Assembly: GCA_030263385.1 (NCBI GenBank)
Contig: SZOX01000005.1
Location: 62,001-126,000 of the forward strand
DNA length: 64,000 nucleotides
Direction of reading: 5' to 3'
Origin: Zeimonas sp003577305
GTDB taxonomy: Bacteria > Pseudomonadota > Gammaproteobacteria > Burkholderiales > Burkholderiaceae_E
Part shown: positions 62,970-64,000 of the stretch, in pieces
How the letters are laid out: the number at the start of each line of letters is the position of its first letter
Position numbering within the stretch: the first letter of the stretch is position 1
Translations under genes and position numbers: made by a program
Notes under the pieces: generated by a model
What the model was told of the DNA's origin: nothing
Database searches by the model: none
Seen by the model: only the letters and a program-made list of their open reading frames with translations

Positions 62970-63320
62970 TCAGAAGATGGATGCACCGAAGATCCTGAGT
63001 TGCCCGTCCTCGTAGCCGAGCACGAGCCGGCCGAGCCATTCGCCGGGCTTCCTGGTGCTGCGCTGCCGGAACAGGACGGTCACGTGCTCGCCGCGGCGGA
63101 TGATGCCCAGCGTGTCGAACTGCTCGGAGAGGTTGCGGGCCAGCTCGCTGTGTGCGAACTGGTGACCGGCGGCAACCTGGTCCATTGCGCGCGCCAGCGA
63201 ACTGGAGAAGTTCCTGGAGAACTCGCCGTACTTGCCTTCGTTCGAGTACCTGACGAGGTCGCGCCACAGGGGCGCGGCCATCGCCAGGATCTCTTCGTCC
63301 GTCTTCTCGATGATGTTCAC
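62970..63320 (-). CDS. Conserved small protein downstream of aprA
   Basis: The 116-residue protein (GTG at 63320) starts NIIEKTDEEILAMAAPLWRDLVRYSNEGKYGEF and has an NTF2/SnoaL-like pattern of helices followed by strands (HVTVLFRQRSTRKPGEWLGRLVLGYEDGQLRIFG). It is 19 nt after the aprA stop, so co-transcription is likely. Function unknown; a possible role is in maturation or regulation of the reductase. A longer frame to 63395 would overlap aprA and is unlikely. Confidence 0.72.
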   Translation of the reverse strand: MNIIEKTDEEILAMAAPLWRDLVRYSNEGKYGEFSRNFSSSLARAMDQVAAGHQFAHSELARNLSEQFDTLGIIRRGEHVTVLFRQRSTRKPGEWLGRLVLGYEDGQLRIFGASIF

Positions 63321-63339
63321 ACGCGTCGCCGGCGACCTG

Positions 63340-64000
63340 CTATTTCTCGTCGCCCACCAGGTGATAGCAGGGTGCCTTCTCCATCGTGTATTCACCCGTC
63401 TTCGGGTCGCGCCGCGAGACCGTCAACACGTGCCAGTTCTCGTCGTCCAGCTTCATGTAGTCGCCCCGGTAGTAGTAGCCGGGCCAGCGCGTCTCCTTGC
63501 GGAACAGCGTGTGGTGCGTGACGCATTCGGCGGCGCGATGACGGTGTTTCAGTTCCCACGCGCGCAGCAGCTCGTGCAGGTCGGCGGCAGCCAGCTTCTC
63601 GAGATCCTCCTCCATGATCCTGAGTTTCTTCAGGCCGATGTGCAGCAGCTTCTCGTTGGTCATGTAGTTGGCCGACACCCCGCCGCAGTACTCGTCCATC
63701 AGCTTCTGCAGGCGGTCGAGCCCCTGCTGGGGACTGATGTAGTGCGGATTGACGCTGCCCGCGACGACCGCATTGCGGTGGATCCGGTAGTGCTCGAGAG
63801 GCCGGTACACTTCCCGCTCGAGGCGTTCGATCTGCGCCTGCGAGACGACGATGCCCTCGGCCTTGCCGTCGTCGATGTACTTGCAGGCGGCCTTCGCCGC
63901 CAGCCGGCCCTCGGTGAACGAACCCGACGAGAATGCGTGCGGCGTGCCGCCCACCGTGTCGCCGGCCCCGAAGAGACCTTCGATCGTCGTCATGCGGTTG
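63340..64000 (-). CDS. aprA: Adenylylsulfate reductase alpha subunit, C-terminal part (runs off the right edge)
   Basis: The C-terminal 219 or so residues of AprA are present. Seen: NRMTTIEGLFGAGDTVGG, then FSSGSFTEGRLAAKAACKYI (the FAD-binding fold tail), RRDPKTGEYTMEKAPCYHL and the end VGDEK. The enzyme interconverts sulfite plus AMP and adenosine 5'-phosphosulfate; in a sulfur oxidiser it runs towards APS. The catalytic FAD domain is largely outside. The stop lies at 63340. AprB and the membrane anchor, if present, would lie further right. Confidence 0.93.
   Translation of the reverse strand, partial: NRMTTIEGLFGAGDTVGGTPHAFSSGSFTEGRLAAKAACKYIDDGKAEGIVVSQAQIERLEREVYRPLEHYRIHRNAVVAGSVNPHYISPQQGLDRLQKLMDEYCGGVSANYMTNEKLLHIGLKKLRIMEEDLEKLAAADLHELLRAWELKHRHRAAECVTHHTLFRKETRWPGYYYRGDYMKLDDENWHVLTVSRRDPKTGEYTMEKAPCYHLVGDEK

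Overview
The window looks like chromosomal DNA of a high-GC betaproteobacterium that oxidises reduced sulfur compounds. The right edge carries the C-terminal part of adenylylsulfate reductase alpha (aprA). About 5-11 kb inside it lie genes for a DsrC-family protein, TusA and DsrE2. Pyruvate carboxylase, class I fructose-1,6-bisphosphatase, 4-hydroxybenzoate hydroxylase, a SUF operon, a solitary GroEL paired with Hsp20, and NnrS all fit a Burkholderiales or Rhodocyclales-like lineage. I saw no rRNA, tRNA, CRISPR array or intact insertion sequence.

Layout. 1-2.95 kb: a heavy-metal two-component system reads leftwards off the edge. It faces a decayed efflux outer-membrane gene that ends in an IS21 istB remnant, followed by a lower-GC LysR gene. 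3-7.5 kb: a CPBP-type membrane protein, then a deacetylase-family gene directly followed by a Pat-type lysine acetyltransferase. 7.5-15.6 kb: fbp-pepN, a lipoprotein, a MgtC/DUF4010 membrane protein, and a subtilisin lipoprotein whose propeptide-like partner is a separate gene. 15.9-23.6 kb: pyruvate carboxylase, two alkylation-repair genes, a DMT permease, two small proteins and a ribosome hibernation factor. 23.8-32.1 kb: a Kef-type antiporter with a tandem Usp, pobA, a phosphatase, psiF, a five-haem cytochrome c fusion, and two overlapping phosphoribosyltransferase genes.

32.1-38.1 kb is a leftward operon: TonB receptor, ABC binding protein, permease, ATPase, nnrS. 38.3-41.5 kb has a PepSY/two-component cassette and a TSUP permease. 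41.5-43.9 kb has divergent hsp20 and groEL around a centred FNR-like box. 44.7-51.2 kb is sufR-sufBCDS-sufU-sufT, with a perfect palindrome over the promoter. 51.2-53 kb holds a VIT1/CCC1 protein, a truncated permease remnant and acylphosphatase.

53-60 kb is the most unusual part. A rightward run (frameshifted fadL, cysteine-free DsrC relative, tusA, dsrE2, a LexA-core-like protein without its lysine, and a 359-aa helical protein) meets a leftward four-gene run (HTH-fused 2Fe-2S/flavin reductase, AhpD-Rieske fusion, a 75-aa protein, a cysteine-rich protein with an Asp-Ala repeat). These genes plausibly form one sulfur-trafficking and redox module. From 60 kb to the edge come a phosphodiesterase, AMP nucleosidase, and the tail of the apr locus with a SlyD-like isomerase and two small proteins.
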